From Macrostomum hystrix (Eukaryota; Platyhelminthes; Macrostomidae): 64,000 nt of DNA. The position numbers and the translations under genes are program-made. The stretch is taken from NCBI GenBank assembly GCA_950097015.1, contig CATNEN010000003.1:7920501-7984500 (forward strand), read 5' to 3'. Positions within the stretch are counted from its first letter, which is position 1. Every line of letters begins with the position of its first letter. The notes beneath the pieces are model-generated. The model was not told the origin of the DNA and did not search any database. It saw only the letters and a list, made by a program, of their open reading frames with translations. This document shows positions 47,410-58,757 of this stretch, in pieces.

Positions 47410-48730
47410 TTAAATATTATAAGCCCTAGTACAACTTTGCTAACAGCATTAGGATTAAAATTAGCCCTACAACAAATATACTATTTTATTAATTTAGAAT
47501 AAAAAATATAAAAATATATTCAATACATGACAAATTTTGTTAGTTTAACTACAACTGTTTTAATTCTATTATAACACAATTATTGCAACATTGTGGGTTT
47601 AAGCTTATTAGGCCTAGTGGTAAATTTGTGTTTTAATTGATTTAAATAGAAAATGTAATTTTTTAATTCAAGTCTTTATCTTCAGCCCCCTCCCTTATAT
47701 CTTATATCTACTATGCTTGGAACTTGAAAAAACCTACCCAACAACATGTAAATGAGTGTTTAAATCTCTAGAGCTTGAGTCTTAAACACTATACCAGGGA
47801 ATTAAAAAATATAACAGGGCTGATCACATTATCCCCTCTATAGTAACTTATTACATAACACAAGTGGTCTCTCTCCAATGCTTTTACTGGAACCAGTCTC
47901 CACTGAGCATTTCTATGAATCAGAGGGCCAAAGCCTCAAATAATTAAGTCAACACATAACACATTACCAAACCTTATTGTTAAACATTATTTTTTTGCTT
48001 GTTGCCACTCTGGTATGTTGTGCTTTAAAACAAAAAAATCATTATGTATTTAGAAATTCTTTTTGCAAAAATTATACTGTTTTTTACTTTACATAGAAAT
48101 AATATTTAACAAAATGTTTGCATATAAAAAGGCATTTATACCAATTTAATTTTCAAAAAGGATAACATTTATTAAATATAGCGACCCTATTACTGATAAG
48201 TAAGTTTATTATAAGTTTAAATTTAAGTCATTTATTTAAATTAGCCATGGTAATACATAGAAGCAAAATTAGAAAATGGGTTAACAACATAAGGTCATAA
48301 ACTAATTGTAGGTAAAGTTTAAAGTCAATTGTAAAAGCTAAAGTTCTTATACGATTAAAAGTTCAATAAGTTCATTGATTTCATCCCACAATGTAAAATT
48401 TCTAAAATCAAAACATTTCTAAAGGGCTTTAGAACAAATCCTAAGTAGGAAAACTATTTGGGAAACAAAAATTTCCATAAGCATATATATTTTCAAAGTT
48501 TTTTCTAAAATGTTTAGTGTCTGTAATTTCATCAACATTATCTGTGAAGTCTTCAATGGAACTCTATTATTTATTATTTATGTATTGGGGCAAAGCAAAT
48601 AATGCACAGTTGCAGTGGTTCTCTGTGGTTCTCTTCTGTAGCATCTAGTTTTTTATTAAAACAAATGTTTCATTTTATATATATATTTTTTGTCACGCAA
48701 TTATAGGTTTATGTATAAAACAATAATTTC
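47410..48730. other. AT-rich spacer without recognised gene
   Basis: No frame or repeat supported. The right end supplies the acceptor just before TMEM164. Confidence 0.45.
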
Positions 48731-48737
48731 AGGCATA

Positions 48738-50859
48738 ATGAGCAATCTGCTTGGTTGGACACATTCTGGAGTGAATTTTAGCCTAGATGGGGCTGGCGGA
48801 CCAGGCTGTGTTAACTATCTGTCCTGGGTCCAGAAGGTTTGCGAAACCATTCCCTGCCTATTCCTGGCACTGATGCAACTCTGGCTAGGTATAAGCACTA
48901 TTAAAGTAGCTTTAAAACAGCCGGCTAAAACCAATGACAGACTGGGATCCATTCTACTTCGTCTGATTGGTTCTCTGCACATATTAGTGTTTGGTATCGA
49001 GATTGGCTTCAAATTGTCCACTGGTACACTTATCTGGCTGTTCAATCCGTGCCATGTGATAACAATTATTCAGGTTAGTTATTTAATTAGTTTAATGGGT
49101 CCCTAAGCTTGATTCCGCTGGGTGGCTAGTCGTGAAATTTGTGAGAGTGTACACTTCCTGACGATGAGAAAATCAGGGCAGATGTACACACCTGCGTGAG
49201 AGTGTGCCTGCGTACAGAATTGCCTCCTCGCTGGCTGCGGGTCTAGTGTCACTAAATAATGTGCCATTGCCCACAGCTCTCCTGAAATTATTCTTATTAT
49301 TACTATTTTAATAGTTAAATAGAATTCGTGATTTTAAATAGTTTTCTTCTTGAAAAATCTTAATAGATCTCGTTGCTGCTGCTACCGAAATCTTCATTCT
49401 CTATTGGCCTATTTCGTGCAATGATTCACCTGTTGAATGGTCCGCTGCTCGCTTTACTACTGCCGGTAGTCAATACCAGGCTTGTAAGTATATTTTAATT
49501 AAGGCGTGATTTTTTAATACTCTTTAATAATGTTTTGTTTAAAAAAATTCTAGCTGCCCGGAGAGGTTGGTATCTACTATGTGCAGCACGTACTCATTCT
49601 GATTTTGCCTTTATTTCTACTTCTGAATGGTAAGCTGTAGTAATTTTTTACTTATTAAATATTGTCACATAATTCGTTAATGACTCATTGTCTTTTTCTA
49701 TGACTCTCATGCGTTGTCATGGTATTATTCTGACTCATGTTCTCTCATTGTCTAGTTCTATGACTCTTATGTATGTTCTCTCATTGTCTAGTTCTATGAC
49801 TCATGTTGTATCATTGTCTAGTTCTATGACTCATGTTCTCTCATTGTCTAGTTCTATGACTCTTATGTTCTCTCATTGTCTAGTTCTATGACTCTTATGT
49901 TCTCTCATTGTCTAGTTCTATGAGTGTTATGTTCTCTCATTGTCTAGTTCTATGACTCATGTTCTCTCATTGTCTAGTTCTATGACTCTTATGTTCTCTC
50001 ATTGTCTAGTTCTATGACTCTTATGTTCTCTCATTGTCTAGTTCTATGACTCTTATGTTCTCTCATTGTCTAGTTCTATGACTCTTATGTTCTCTCATTG
50101 TCTAGTTCTATGACTCTTATGTATGTTCTCTCATTGTCTAGTTCTATGACTCTTATGTTCTCTCATTGTCTAGTTCTATGACTCTTATGTATGTTCTCTC
50201 ATTGTCTAGTTCTATGACTCTCATGATTTCTAATGTTATTATTCGATGACTCTCATGATTTCTCATGTTATTATTCGATGACTCTCATGATTTCTCATGT
50301 TATCATTCGATGACTCTCATGATTTCTCATGTTATTATTCGATGACTCTCATGTCAGCCCATGGACTTTAATCTCATTTTAGGCAAATTCACAACCGAGC
50401 CCCTGTTAGACTTTTCCTGGGTAACACTGTCCCAGGCCCTGCAAAGCATCTATCATTTCACTGTACTGCAGCCAATTTCGTCGGTAAGTGTTTTTTCTTC
50501 TGCTCATTGTTATATAAATAAGTAGTCTATCTGAGATATTTTTATTTTTTATTTTCAATTCCAATATAAATGAACAATTTCAGACAACCATGGTGAATCT
50601 AGACAGCATTCTTTGCCCGGCAATTTCCGATCCATTCAGAGGCCGTCATTATCGCCTGTGGGCCGTATTTCACCAGATGCTGCAAGTCACAGTGCAGGGC
50701 AAATGTTTGACCTGCGTCTATCATCTGCTATTGCTGGCCATAGTGCCAAGCAAAGCCAAAGTTGAACTATTGCAACAGTCTAAGATTGATATGGACGATA
50801 ATTCCGAAGAGTACAAGGCCCATACAACCAATGGGCTGGGTAATAAGAAAGCCAAATAG
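48738..50859 (+). CDS. TMEM164: TMEM164, multipass membrane protein, complete
   Basis: Five exons, in phase, GT..AG: 48738-49073, 49367-49483, 49554-49629, 50383-50483 and 50584-50859, giving 301 aa (human 297). TMEM164 is an ER/Golgi-type multipass protein reported as an acyltransferase that makes polyunsaturated ether phospholipids and affects ferroptosis and autophagy (family knowledge). Diagnostic strings seen: GGPGCVNYLSW near the start, FGIEIGFKL then LFNPCH (conserved Cys about C105), LLNGPLLALLLPVVNTRLLP, GIYYVQHVLI, YHFTVLQP and LCPAISDPFRGRHYRLWA. About six hydrophobic segments are visible. The human N-terminal loop is shorter here. An acceptor lies 5 bases before the ATG. AATAAA at 50869 is only 10 bases past the stop. 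Introns 2 and 4 are 70 and 100 bp; intron 3 holds an array. Confidence 0.96.
49135..49320 (+). mobile_element. SINE family A fragment, TMEM164 intron 1
   Basis: CACTTCCTGACGATGAGAAA, TGTACACACCTGCGTGAGAG, CTGGCTGCGGGTCTAGTGTC and an ATT-rich tail in plus orientation. It occupies most of this 293-bp intron. Confidence 0.7.
49690..50360. repeat. 30- and 32-bp minisatellites, TMEM164 intron 3
   Basis: About 17 copies of a roughly 30-bp unit (core TCTCATTGTCTAGTTCTATG) followed by about four copies of a 32-bp unit (core TCGATGACTCTCATGATTTC). Both share CTATGACTCT/CGATGACTCT, suggesting one origin. Confidence 0.94.
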
Positions 50860-50874
50860 ACTTTTCCAAATAAA

Positions 50875-52100
50875 GAATTATGATTTCATCATTAACTAAC
50901 GTTGAAATGCACTCTTATTAACACCTATTGTCTTTCTCCCGTCGCAGACTAGTTCTGTGTGCTTAGTTTTATTCTAGTTCCTTCTAGCTACCTTAGTCCA
51001 ATATAACCCTACCGTCTCTTTCCCTTATTTGTTTTGAATAAAGTTTTTTTTGAACATACGTTTCAACTGATATTATTGAGTTCCTTCTGCTAAGTAAAAT
51101 CATAACAATTTTTTTAATTTAATAAATATGCGAAATGCTACCTACTGGAAGTAGTATTTGTTGGTATTTGTGTTTTTATAGTAGGAGACTGTATCTTATA
51201 AAAAGTTTTTTTTCTAAAGAGAGTACTTATTTTTACGGTGCAGCTGTCGATTTCCTGGAAATTTCACGTTGCTCTTATAAAGGACACAGTTCTAACTGTG
51301 GAAAACGAAAATTTCAATGTGACTGAATTGAAAACGAAAATTATAGGCTTTACCTTTGTTGTCTACTGTAAGTAGCTATTTTAACTTATTTATGGAACCT
51401 GTAGTTTTATTTGTACATAGCTAGTGAAATAGTTTAGCTAAACTGTGTTCTGTAAGTGTTTTCTATTAAAATGGAACTAATTATATTAGATTAGACATCG
51501 TATATTCTTGTTTGTGCAATCTAGTTTCCGTTTCTCGCCACTTAAGAGGTTACTTGAGGTTTTTTATAGTAGCATTTTTCTTCTTATTTCACAACTATCA
51601 GCTGTTGTTAGAAAAATGTTTATTTCTAGTCTACTTATACATAGCTATTCAATTAAATAGTAATTATTAATTTGGACCTATTAAATTTGCTAAATAATAT
51701 TTTCATTGATTCACTTATCTTTTTTGCTAGTTTTATGAAACACAGATTATACTATTTTACTTTATCTAAAAGAATAACACGTTAATTTTTAGCAGCATTG
51801 TAGCCTCTCCGTTATTATAACACAATTTGAATTGGTAAATGTCCAATGCTAAAATTGGCCCGTTCTGAATCAAATATACACGTTATCGTACAACACAAAC
51901 TTTTTTATTAAGCTTCACACTAATAAAATAATGGTTTGATTTTAATATAATTTTTATTTACATCGTTGTGTTTTTAGACCACAAATATTTTCAATACCTT
52001 AGCGTCACTGCCTCCACGTTCTTCGTAAAATAGCGGTTTACTTTTTCTTAAAACTCATTGATTCCTTATTTCTTCGAAACCTTCAGCTCTCTATATATTG
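50875..52100. other. AT-rich spacer without recognised gene
   Basis: A second AATAAA lies near 51037 (TTTTGAATAAAG). No coding frame supported. Confidence 0.45.
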
Positions 52101-52109
52101 TATATTTGT

Positions 52110-52792
52110 CAAAAGCCTAATGCTATCGGTTTCTTAGAAACCTACTGCTATCGGTTTCTTGGAAACCTACTGCTATCGGTTTCTTGGAAACCTACTGCTA
52201 TCGGTTTCTTGGAAACCTACTGCTATCGGTTTCTTGGAAACCTGCTATCGGTTTCTTGGAAACCTGCTATCGGTTTCTTGGAAACCTGCTATCGGTTTCT
52301 TGGAAACCTGCTATCGGTTTCTTGGAAACCTACTGCTATCGGTTTCTTGGGAACCTACTGCTATCGGTTTCTTGGAAACCTACTGCTATCGGTTTCTTGG
52401 GAACCTACTGCTATCGGTTTCTTTGGAACCTACTCTATCGGTTTCTTGGGAACCTACTGCTATCGGTTTCTTGGAAACCTACTGCTATCGGTTTTTTGGG
52501 AACCTACTGCTATCGGTTTCTTGTAAACCTACTGCTATCGGTTTCTTGGAAACCTACTGCTATCGGTTTCTTGGAAACCTACTGCTATCGGTTTCTTGGA
52601 AACCTGCTATCGGTTTCTTGGAAACCTGCTATCGGTTTCTTGGAAACCTGCTATCGGTTTCTTGGAAACCTGCTATCGGTTTCTTGGAAACCTACTGCTA
52701 TCGGTTTCTTGGGAACCTACTGCTATCGGTTTCTTGGGAACCTACTGATATCGGTTTCTTGGGAACCTACTTCTTTTGTCTTATTGGAACCT
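52110..52792. repeat. 22- and 25-bp minisatellite
   Basis: About 28 copies sharing CTATCGGTTTCTTGGAAACC. Units with an extra ACT triplet (25 bp) form the flanks of two runs of 22-bp units, showing that a composite block was duplicated. It lies 200 bp before the MRPL15 start. Confidence 0.95.
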
Positions 52793-52998
52793 AACTGCTT
52801 CCACTTCCTTCAAAATCCAAAGCTTTTGGATTCTTTAAAACTTACTGTTCTTAACAAAAAAGCTAGTTTTAATTTTCTTAGAAACATACTTTGACTTAGA
52901 TTTCTTGTGCGTATTCAGTCATTCAGTACTACATTCAGTACTACTTTCAACTTCTAAATGCAAAACTTTTTTTCAGGCTCTGTAAACTATAAGCGGCA

Positions 52999-54592
52999 AT
53001 GTCGGTCCGAAGCAAGCTGTCTTTAATTCGTCAAATGCCGAAGATTGATTTGTACAGTTCCAGGCAGACTGAACGCTTTGATCCTCATGGTGAGAGGCAC
53101 TATATTAAGCGTTTCAATTTCGGCGGCAGCGACATCTGGGGCGAGAAATGGGGCGAAAGGCAAAGCTGGCTGCCAATTGGCAATCATAGGCGTAAGATGC
53201 CATTCTATCTAGCTATTCCTAGCGAGCCCTACAATGCTGATTGGCTACAACGTAGGGAGCTAGTTCGCATCACCCTGCACGACCTGCAACGCTTAGTGGA
53301 CCTGGGTCGCATTGATCCTACCAAACCGGTGAGCTAACTGTACTGGTTGGGGCTAATGTACAGCTGAAATGTCCGATTGTTTTTAGTGTCCACGGACAGT
53401 TAAAATGCCGGCAACTATCCATCTAGAATTTAGGTGTTTTTTAGCGTCTATAGACAACTGGAGTATCCTAAAGTTTTTAGCGTCCTGGACAGTTGGAATA
53501 TTCTCGTGATGTTTTGTTTCCATAGACAACTGGAGTAGCCTAGTGTTTTTATAGTGTCCATGGACAAGTGGAGTATCCTAGTGTTTTTATAGTGTCCATA
53601 GACAAGTGGAGTATCCTAGTGTTTTTATAGTGTCCATAGACAAGTGGAGTATCCTAGTGTTTTTATAGTGTCCATGGACAAGTGGAGTATCCTAGTGTTT
53701 TTATAGTGTCCATAGACAAGTGGAGTATCCTAGTGTTTTTTATAGTGTCCATAGACAGGTGGAGTATCTTAGTGGGTTTTTAGTGTCCATAGACAACTTG
53801 AGTATCCTAGTGTTTTTATAGTGTCCATGGACAAGTGGAGTATCTTAGTGTTTTTATAGTGTCCATAGACAACTGGAGTATCCTAGTGTTTTAATTAGAA
53901 AACTAAAATACTTGTATTTTTGCACTCCACAGACAGCTAGAGTTTCAGTTGATTTTCACGTCCATAGACAGAAAAGCGCTAGTTGTTAACTGGTGTCCAT
54001 GGACAACTTACTACCTGTTGTTTTTTTAATATCTAAACGCCCTTAACAGGTGGACCTGACAAACATAGCCACTACGCATTTGAATCCACTAGAGGAGCGC
54101 CAATACGGCTATCACCTAACAGACGAAGCTGGCGTAGACACTCTAGTCACACGTTTCGCATGCCTAGAGGTGCAATACGCATCGGAGGCTGCAATAGCCG
54201 CTATTGAACGCTGCGGCGGTCGCATTGTTTGCCGATTCTACGATCTAGCCAGCGTTGCTGCAAAATCTGATCCCAAAGGCTTCTTTGCCACTGGCCAGCC
54301 TGTGCCAGCCTGCAAACTGCCGCCTAGTTCGGCCATAGACTACTACTCAAGCGCCGAGTCTAGAGGCTATTTAGCTTCTCAGGCCGATATTGAGCGGTGC
54401 CGAGACGAGTTAGCTCAGAAGTATGGCTACGCCTTGCCAAAGTCTAACAATATCGATGCTAAGCTAGGAGACAAATCACCCAGACAGATATTCTATGGTT
54501 TAGAGCCGGGCTGTGTTGTTAACATGGCTGATAGGCTAGTTTACAAACCGCGCAGTCCGGATGTGCTAGCTCATTATCAGAGGCCTGTTTAA
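52999..54592 (+). CDS. MRPL15: Mitochondrial ribosomal protein L15 (uL15m), complete
   Basis: Two exons, 52999-53328 and 54050-54592, joined in phase 0, give 290 aa (human 296). A large-subunit mitoribosome protein. Seen: LVDLGRIDPTKPVDLTNI across the junction, EVQYASEAAIAAIERCGGRI, FYDLASV, SAESRGYLA, ELAQKYGYALPK and the near-invariant PRQIFYGLEPGCVVNMADRL. The N-terminal rRNA-binding region is odd: the Gly/Arg/Lys-rich loop expected around residues 35-70 reads GERHYIKRFNFGGSDIWGEK and GERQSWLPIGNHRRKMPFYL, keeping GERQ and PFY but losing most glycines and basic residues. An acceptor (TTTTTTTCAG) lies 22 bases before the ATG. The 721-bp intron holds a 38-bp array. Confidence 0.95.
53440..53895. 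repeat. ~38-bp minisatellite, MRPL15 intron
   Basis: About 11 copies sharing GTCCATAGACAAGTGGAGTA, with degenerate copies filling most of the rest of the intron on both sides. Confidence 0.94.
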
Positions 54593-55905
54593 CAGTAGAA
54601 GGAACACGCCATTGGTCCCACTGGGGAAATACCAAGGGGGTATTTCAAATACCCACTGCCTACTTCACGATTTTCGTGAAAGTTAAAATATAGATATAAA
54701 TTTCTGGAATTTCTGAATTCTGGAATTGAGTTTATCGGATAAAGCGGAAAATGTGAGGCTGTGCTCAGTATTTTTATGGCGATAGGGTAAATATTTTAGC
54801 AGACAAAAACAAAATGGTTTTTCTACGGTTAACTGTTGACGCTTTCATATGTTTGGCTAATCTAGAACTGGATTGATTACAAAGTCTCTTTTTTTGGTCA
54901 ATACCAAACAATGTCGTTTATTATATTTTTTCTATTTTTATCACCAACCATCTTCTTGTTAGCATTTGAAATATAGTGTAATTTCCTAGAAAAAATACCT
55001 GTAATTATAGTACTTTTTTCGTTTCGCACTACTGAATGTTAAAAGTAGTACAATTAAAAATTTCGGACAACTAACAAATTAAATTTAATAAAAGCCTTGT
55101 CATTGTCGTATCTATTGTGTCGGATTGCGGCAAAAAAGTCTACGACGAAATGAAATACAATGTTATAAAATGGCAGTTTATTGTGGATGTGCATTGCGAA
55201 ATACTTATATTTTCTTGGATAAACAAAATATTCATTTACCCAGTTCGCTCATCTTGCTTTTACCATTTTGAATTATTGTTTTAAAAAAACGAAAAAAAAC
55301 ACAATTTAGAGACTTTAGAAGCTTTTAGTTTCATAGTTTTAGGATTTTAAATCAATTAATTTAAAAGATTTACCTTCCTATTTCTAAAAAATGAAACAAA
55401 ACAGGAAAAAGGGATTTTTCGTTTATATAGTCACAAAAATCGATATCTTTGAGTTCTTAAAAATTATTTACGCGGTTAAGAAAATCATATTTTAGTTTTA
55501 TTATCCTTTGTGACTTGATTTAGCTGCAATAAGAAAATGTATTTTTAGTACAATCTTGTATGTATTGCTTCAAGTGGCGCAAATGCTGTCTGCACACGCT
55601 GTCTGTTCTGCAGGAACTGGGTTTTTACTTGGAAAATCCGAGTCACTGAACAAGCCGTGTGCAGCCACCCCAACCCTACCTTGTCTAGTACAGTTGATAG
55701 AGATGGCCTATAGTACCCTTATTTAGGCGGTACCCTTATTATATTGTATATAACATAGGATTTTCCTATTAAGTTGTGTAGTATTGCATTTCCTATGGCT
55801 ATCTAAATAGACAGAGTTTTCCTAGAAATCGCATCATTATTGATATTGAGAATTTTCTCTTTCTATAGGACAAATTTCTATTTAAACATGTCGTCTAAAT
55901 TATAT
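54593..55905. other. AT-rich spacer without recognised gene
   Basis: No gene, repeat or element recognised. Confidence 0.45.
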
Positions 55906-55913
55906 TATAGTCG

Positions 55914-58162
55914 ATGAGAAGTTTCTCAATTGAGAAGTCAGTTATGCAATCACCGGACGATTCAGTTGCCTTGAAAGCGTTCTACAGTTTGCCAGCAAAC
56001 ATTCAGCGGGCTATTCTAGACTATCCGAATTTGATTAGCCTCTGCCTAGACAGGTACGCTCGCACCGGCGATGCCTGTGAGGTGCTGTTTCACCTGTTGG
56101 ATGCCTGTCCTGAATTGTTAACTACCGTAGACAATAAGATCTATAGGGAGAGCGCGTTCGGTTGCGCCCTGCTGCGCAAACAGACCGAGGCATGCCGGCT
56201 AATGCTGCGAGTTGCTGATAAGTAAGCGATCGTTTATTTTCCTGTTTGAGTTCTCTTTATAGGCGTCAGTGTTCAATTTGAGCAAATTTCTCATCTCTAT
56301 TGCAGGAACGGCATTGCTTGTCAAGTGTTGAGACACAGGAATTCAAGCGGTCACACTCTCCTAATGCTGGCCGTTGATTTGGACAGCCGTGATACCGGCG
56401 GACCGTTGATTGAACGACTGCTCAACGAGTGGCCTGAGCAGGTTGGTGGTGTTTTGTTTGTTAATAGGGCTGCATGCATGTGAAATAGAGAATCGGGAAC
56501 TGTGGAGAAGAGATAATTATTAAGAATGATATTGGAAATTAAATAGGAAAGAGAATTCGCAAGATAGATAAAGAAGAGAATGGGAAGATTGGGGAACAGA
56601 GAATAGGAAAAGATTGGGGAAGAAAGGATAGGAAGATTGGGGAAGAAAGGATGGGAAGATTGGGGAAGAAAGGATGGGAAGATTGGGGAAGAAAGGATGG
56701 GAAGATTGGGCAATAGAGAATGGGAAAATCGGGGAATAGAGAATGGGAAGATTGGGGAAGAAAGGATGGGAAGATTGGGCAATAGAGAATGGGATGATCG
56801 GGGAATAGAGAATGGGAAGATCGGGGAATAGAGAATGGGAAGATTGGGGAAGAAAGGATGGGAAGATTGGGGAAGAAAGGATGGGAAGATTGGGGAAGAA
56901 AGGATGGGAAGATTGGGGAAGAAAGGATGGGAAGATTGGGGAAGAAAGGATGGGAAGATTGGGGAAGAAAGGATGGGAAGATTGGGGAAGAAAGGATGGG
57001 AAGATTGGGGAATAGTGAATGGGAAGATCGGGGAATAGAGAATGGGAAGATCGGGGAATAGAGAATGGGAAGATTGGGGAATAGAGAATGGGAAGATTGG
57101 GGAAGAAAGGATGGGAAATTTGGGGAAGAAAGGATAGGAAGATTGGGGAAGAAAGGATGGGAAGATTGGGGAAGAAAGGATGGGAAGATTGGGGAAGAAA
57201 GGATGGGAAGATTTGGGAAGAAAGGATGGGAAGATTGGGGAAGAAAGGATAGGAAGAAATCAAGCATTGCCACTAATTGTTGCAAGATTTGCTTACTCAA
57301 CCCTCTCTAGGTGCACACCTGCTATGACACCGAAGGTCGCAACGTCCTTCATCACTGCGCAGTCGACGGTCGCAGCGTCTCCCTGAGCATCATTATTGAG
57401 CACCTGCTGGCCAGGTGTACAGCATCTGGGGAGGCTCAGGCTGTCTCCGCGCTGCAGCCAGTCGTTTCCGCATTCGGCGTGCCAGACAGTGTTGACCGGT
57501 TGACACCCATCCACTATATGGCCCGCTCTTGCCGACTCGACATGCTGCGAATCGTTCACGACTTCGCTATCAGGGCAGGGCTAGTTGTCAACTTTGATCA
57601 GCGTTGGCCAACTGGTCAGACGCCCCTAGCACTGGCTGCCAAAGCTGGCGCGTCTGCTAGCCGGGATCAGGTCTGCGACTGGCTAGTCAGAGCCGCCGGG
57701 GCAGATCCTAGAACTCCACTGCTAGATGCCAAGTCTGATGATGTTCAACAATTGTTGGTAAAGTACATCTCTGATCTGCCGGATTCCGCTAGCGACGATC
57801 TAGACGACGATGTGGAAGATATCGAAGAAGACGGTGTGACTCAAATTGAGGCCACCGCTGAAGGCTTTCAACGCCTTCTCATAGCTGGCAATGTTGAAGG
57901 CGAGTTGACCCGGGCCTTCCGATTGCATCTATCAGCTGGCCTCAGCGCCAAACAGGATGTCAATCAATTTCTAGCCGCACTAGCAGTTCGCTGGCCGCCG
58001 ATTGCTGACGCCAAAGAGTTCCTGTCCTTGTCAGCCGAGCCTATAAATCTCAGTCTAAGCCTGATGTCTTCTAGCAGTTCGCCTAATTCAACCGCAGTTG
58101 AAGCAGTCAAAGCCGCCTTAGTGGACATTGGGCGCCAGGACTTGTTGACGATATTAGACTAG
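55914..58162 (+). CDS. Ankyrin-repeat-like protein, complete
   Basis: Three exons join in phase with GT..AG: 55914-56221, 56306-56441 and 57311-58162, giving 431 aa. AG at 55909-55910 lies 3 bases before the chosen ATG; an in-frame ATG at 55944 is an alternative start. Ankyrin-type helices recur: SSGHTLLMLAVD (exon 2), EGRNVLHHCAVDGRS (about 157), DRLTPIHYMARSCRLDML (about 210) and GQTPLALAAKAG (about 250), matching the G-TPLH-AA pattern loosely. An acidic stretch (DDLDDDVEDIEEDG, about 310-323) separates these from a helical C-terminus. No SOCS box, kinase or membrane segment is seen, and I do not recognise the orthologue. ATTAAA at 58180 may be the poly(A) signal. Confidence 0.85.
56585..57258. 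repeat. 23-bp minisatellite, intron 2 of the ankyrin gene
   Basis: About 29 copies of a purine-rich 23-bp unit (core GGGAAGATTGGGGAAGAAAG) with an AATAGAGAATGGG variant in clusters. Frames on both strands are repeat translations. Confidence 0.95.
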
Positions 58163-58755
58163 TTTTAGAGCTTATTCTGATTAAAAAAAATTTTTTCTAT
58201 TTATTTTAGTCTATTCTCTGCTACACACGATAGTTAAATACTTCTATAGTGTTAGTGCGTTTGCTGCAACAAGAGAATCAATTTTCTATGATTTATTTTT
58301 GCTTGATAGAACAATTGACTGTTATTGTTCTAGTTAAAAAATTAATCATCTGTAAATATTGATCTATCCATCGAATAAGACTAAAATAACTATCAATCAA
58401 TCGATAATCAGAAATCAATATTCTACCGTCTCGTGTTTGATTTAATATCGGAGAATTTTAAAGCGTGTTTCTTTAATACAGTACTATCACCGGCTTTTTT
58501 ATGTCAAAAATTTTCATGTGATAAATAGTGCGTTCATTTAATAACACATAATATATTCTGTGCATTTGATCTTTGCTCGATTTTATTTTCTTCCGCTGAA
58601 CAAGGACTTTCACTTTTTATTTATCAATTAAGAAATTATTACAGATATGATGAGATTACTGAATACGATACTATGGTGCCAGTCTTGTGTTTTTCCGGAC
58701 TTGACTGCACTATAGTAGACAATTCCAGATTTGACGACAGACTGGGTTTGTAAGG
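58163..58755. other. AT-rich spacer without recognised gene
   Basis: Probable 3' flank of the ankyrin gene; nothing further supported. Confidence 0.4.
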
Positions 58756-58757
58756 AT

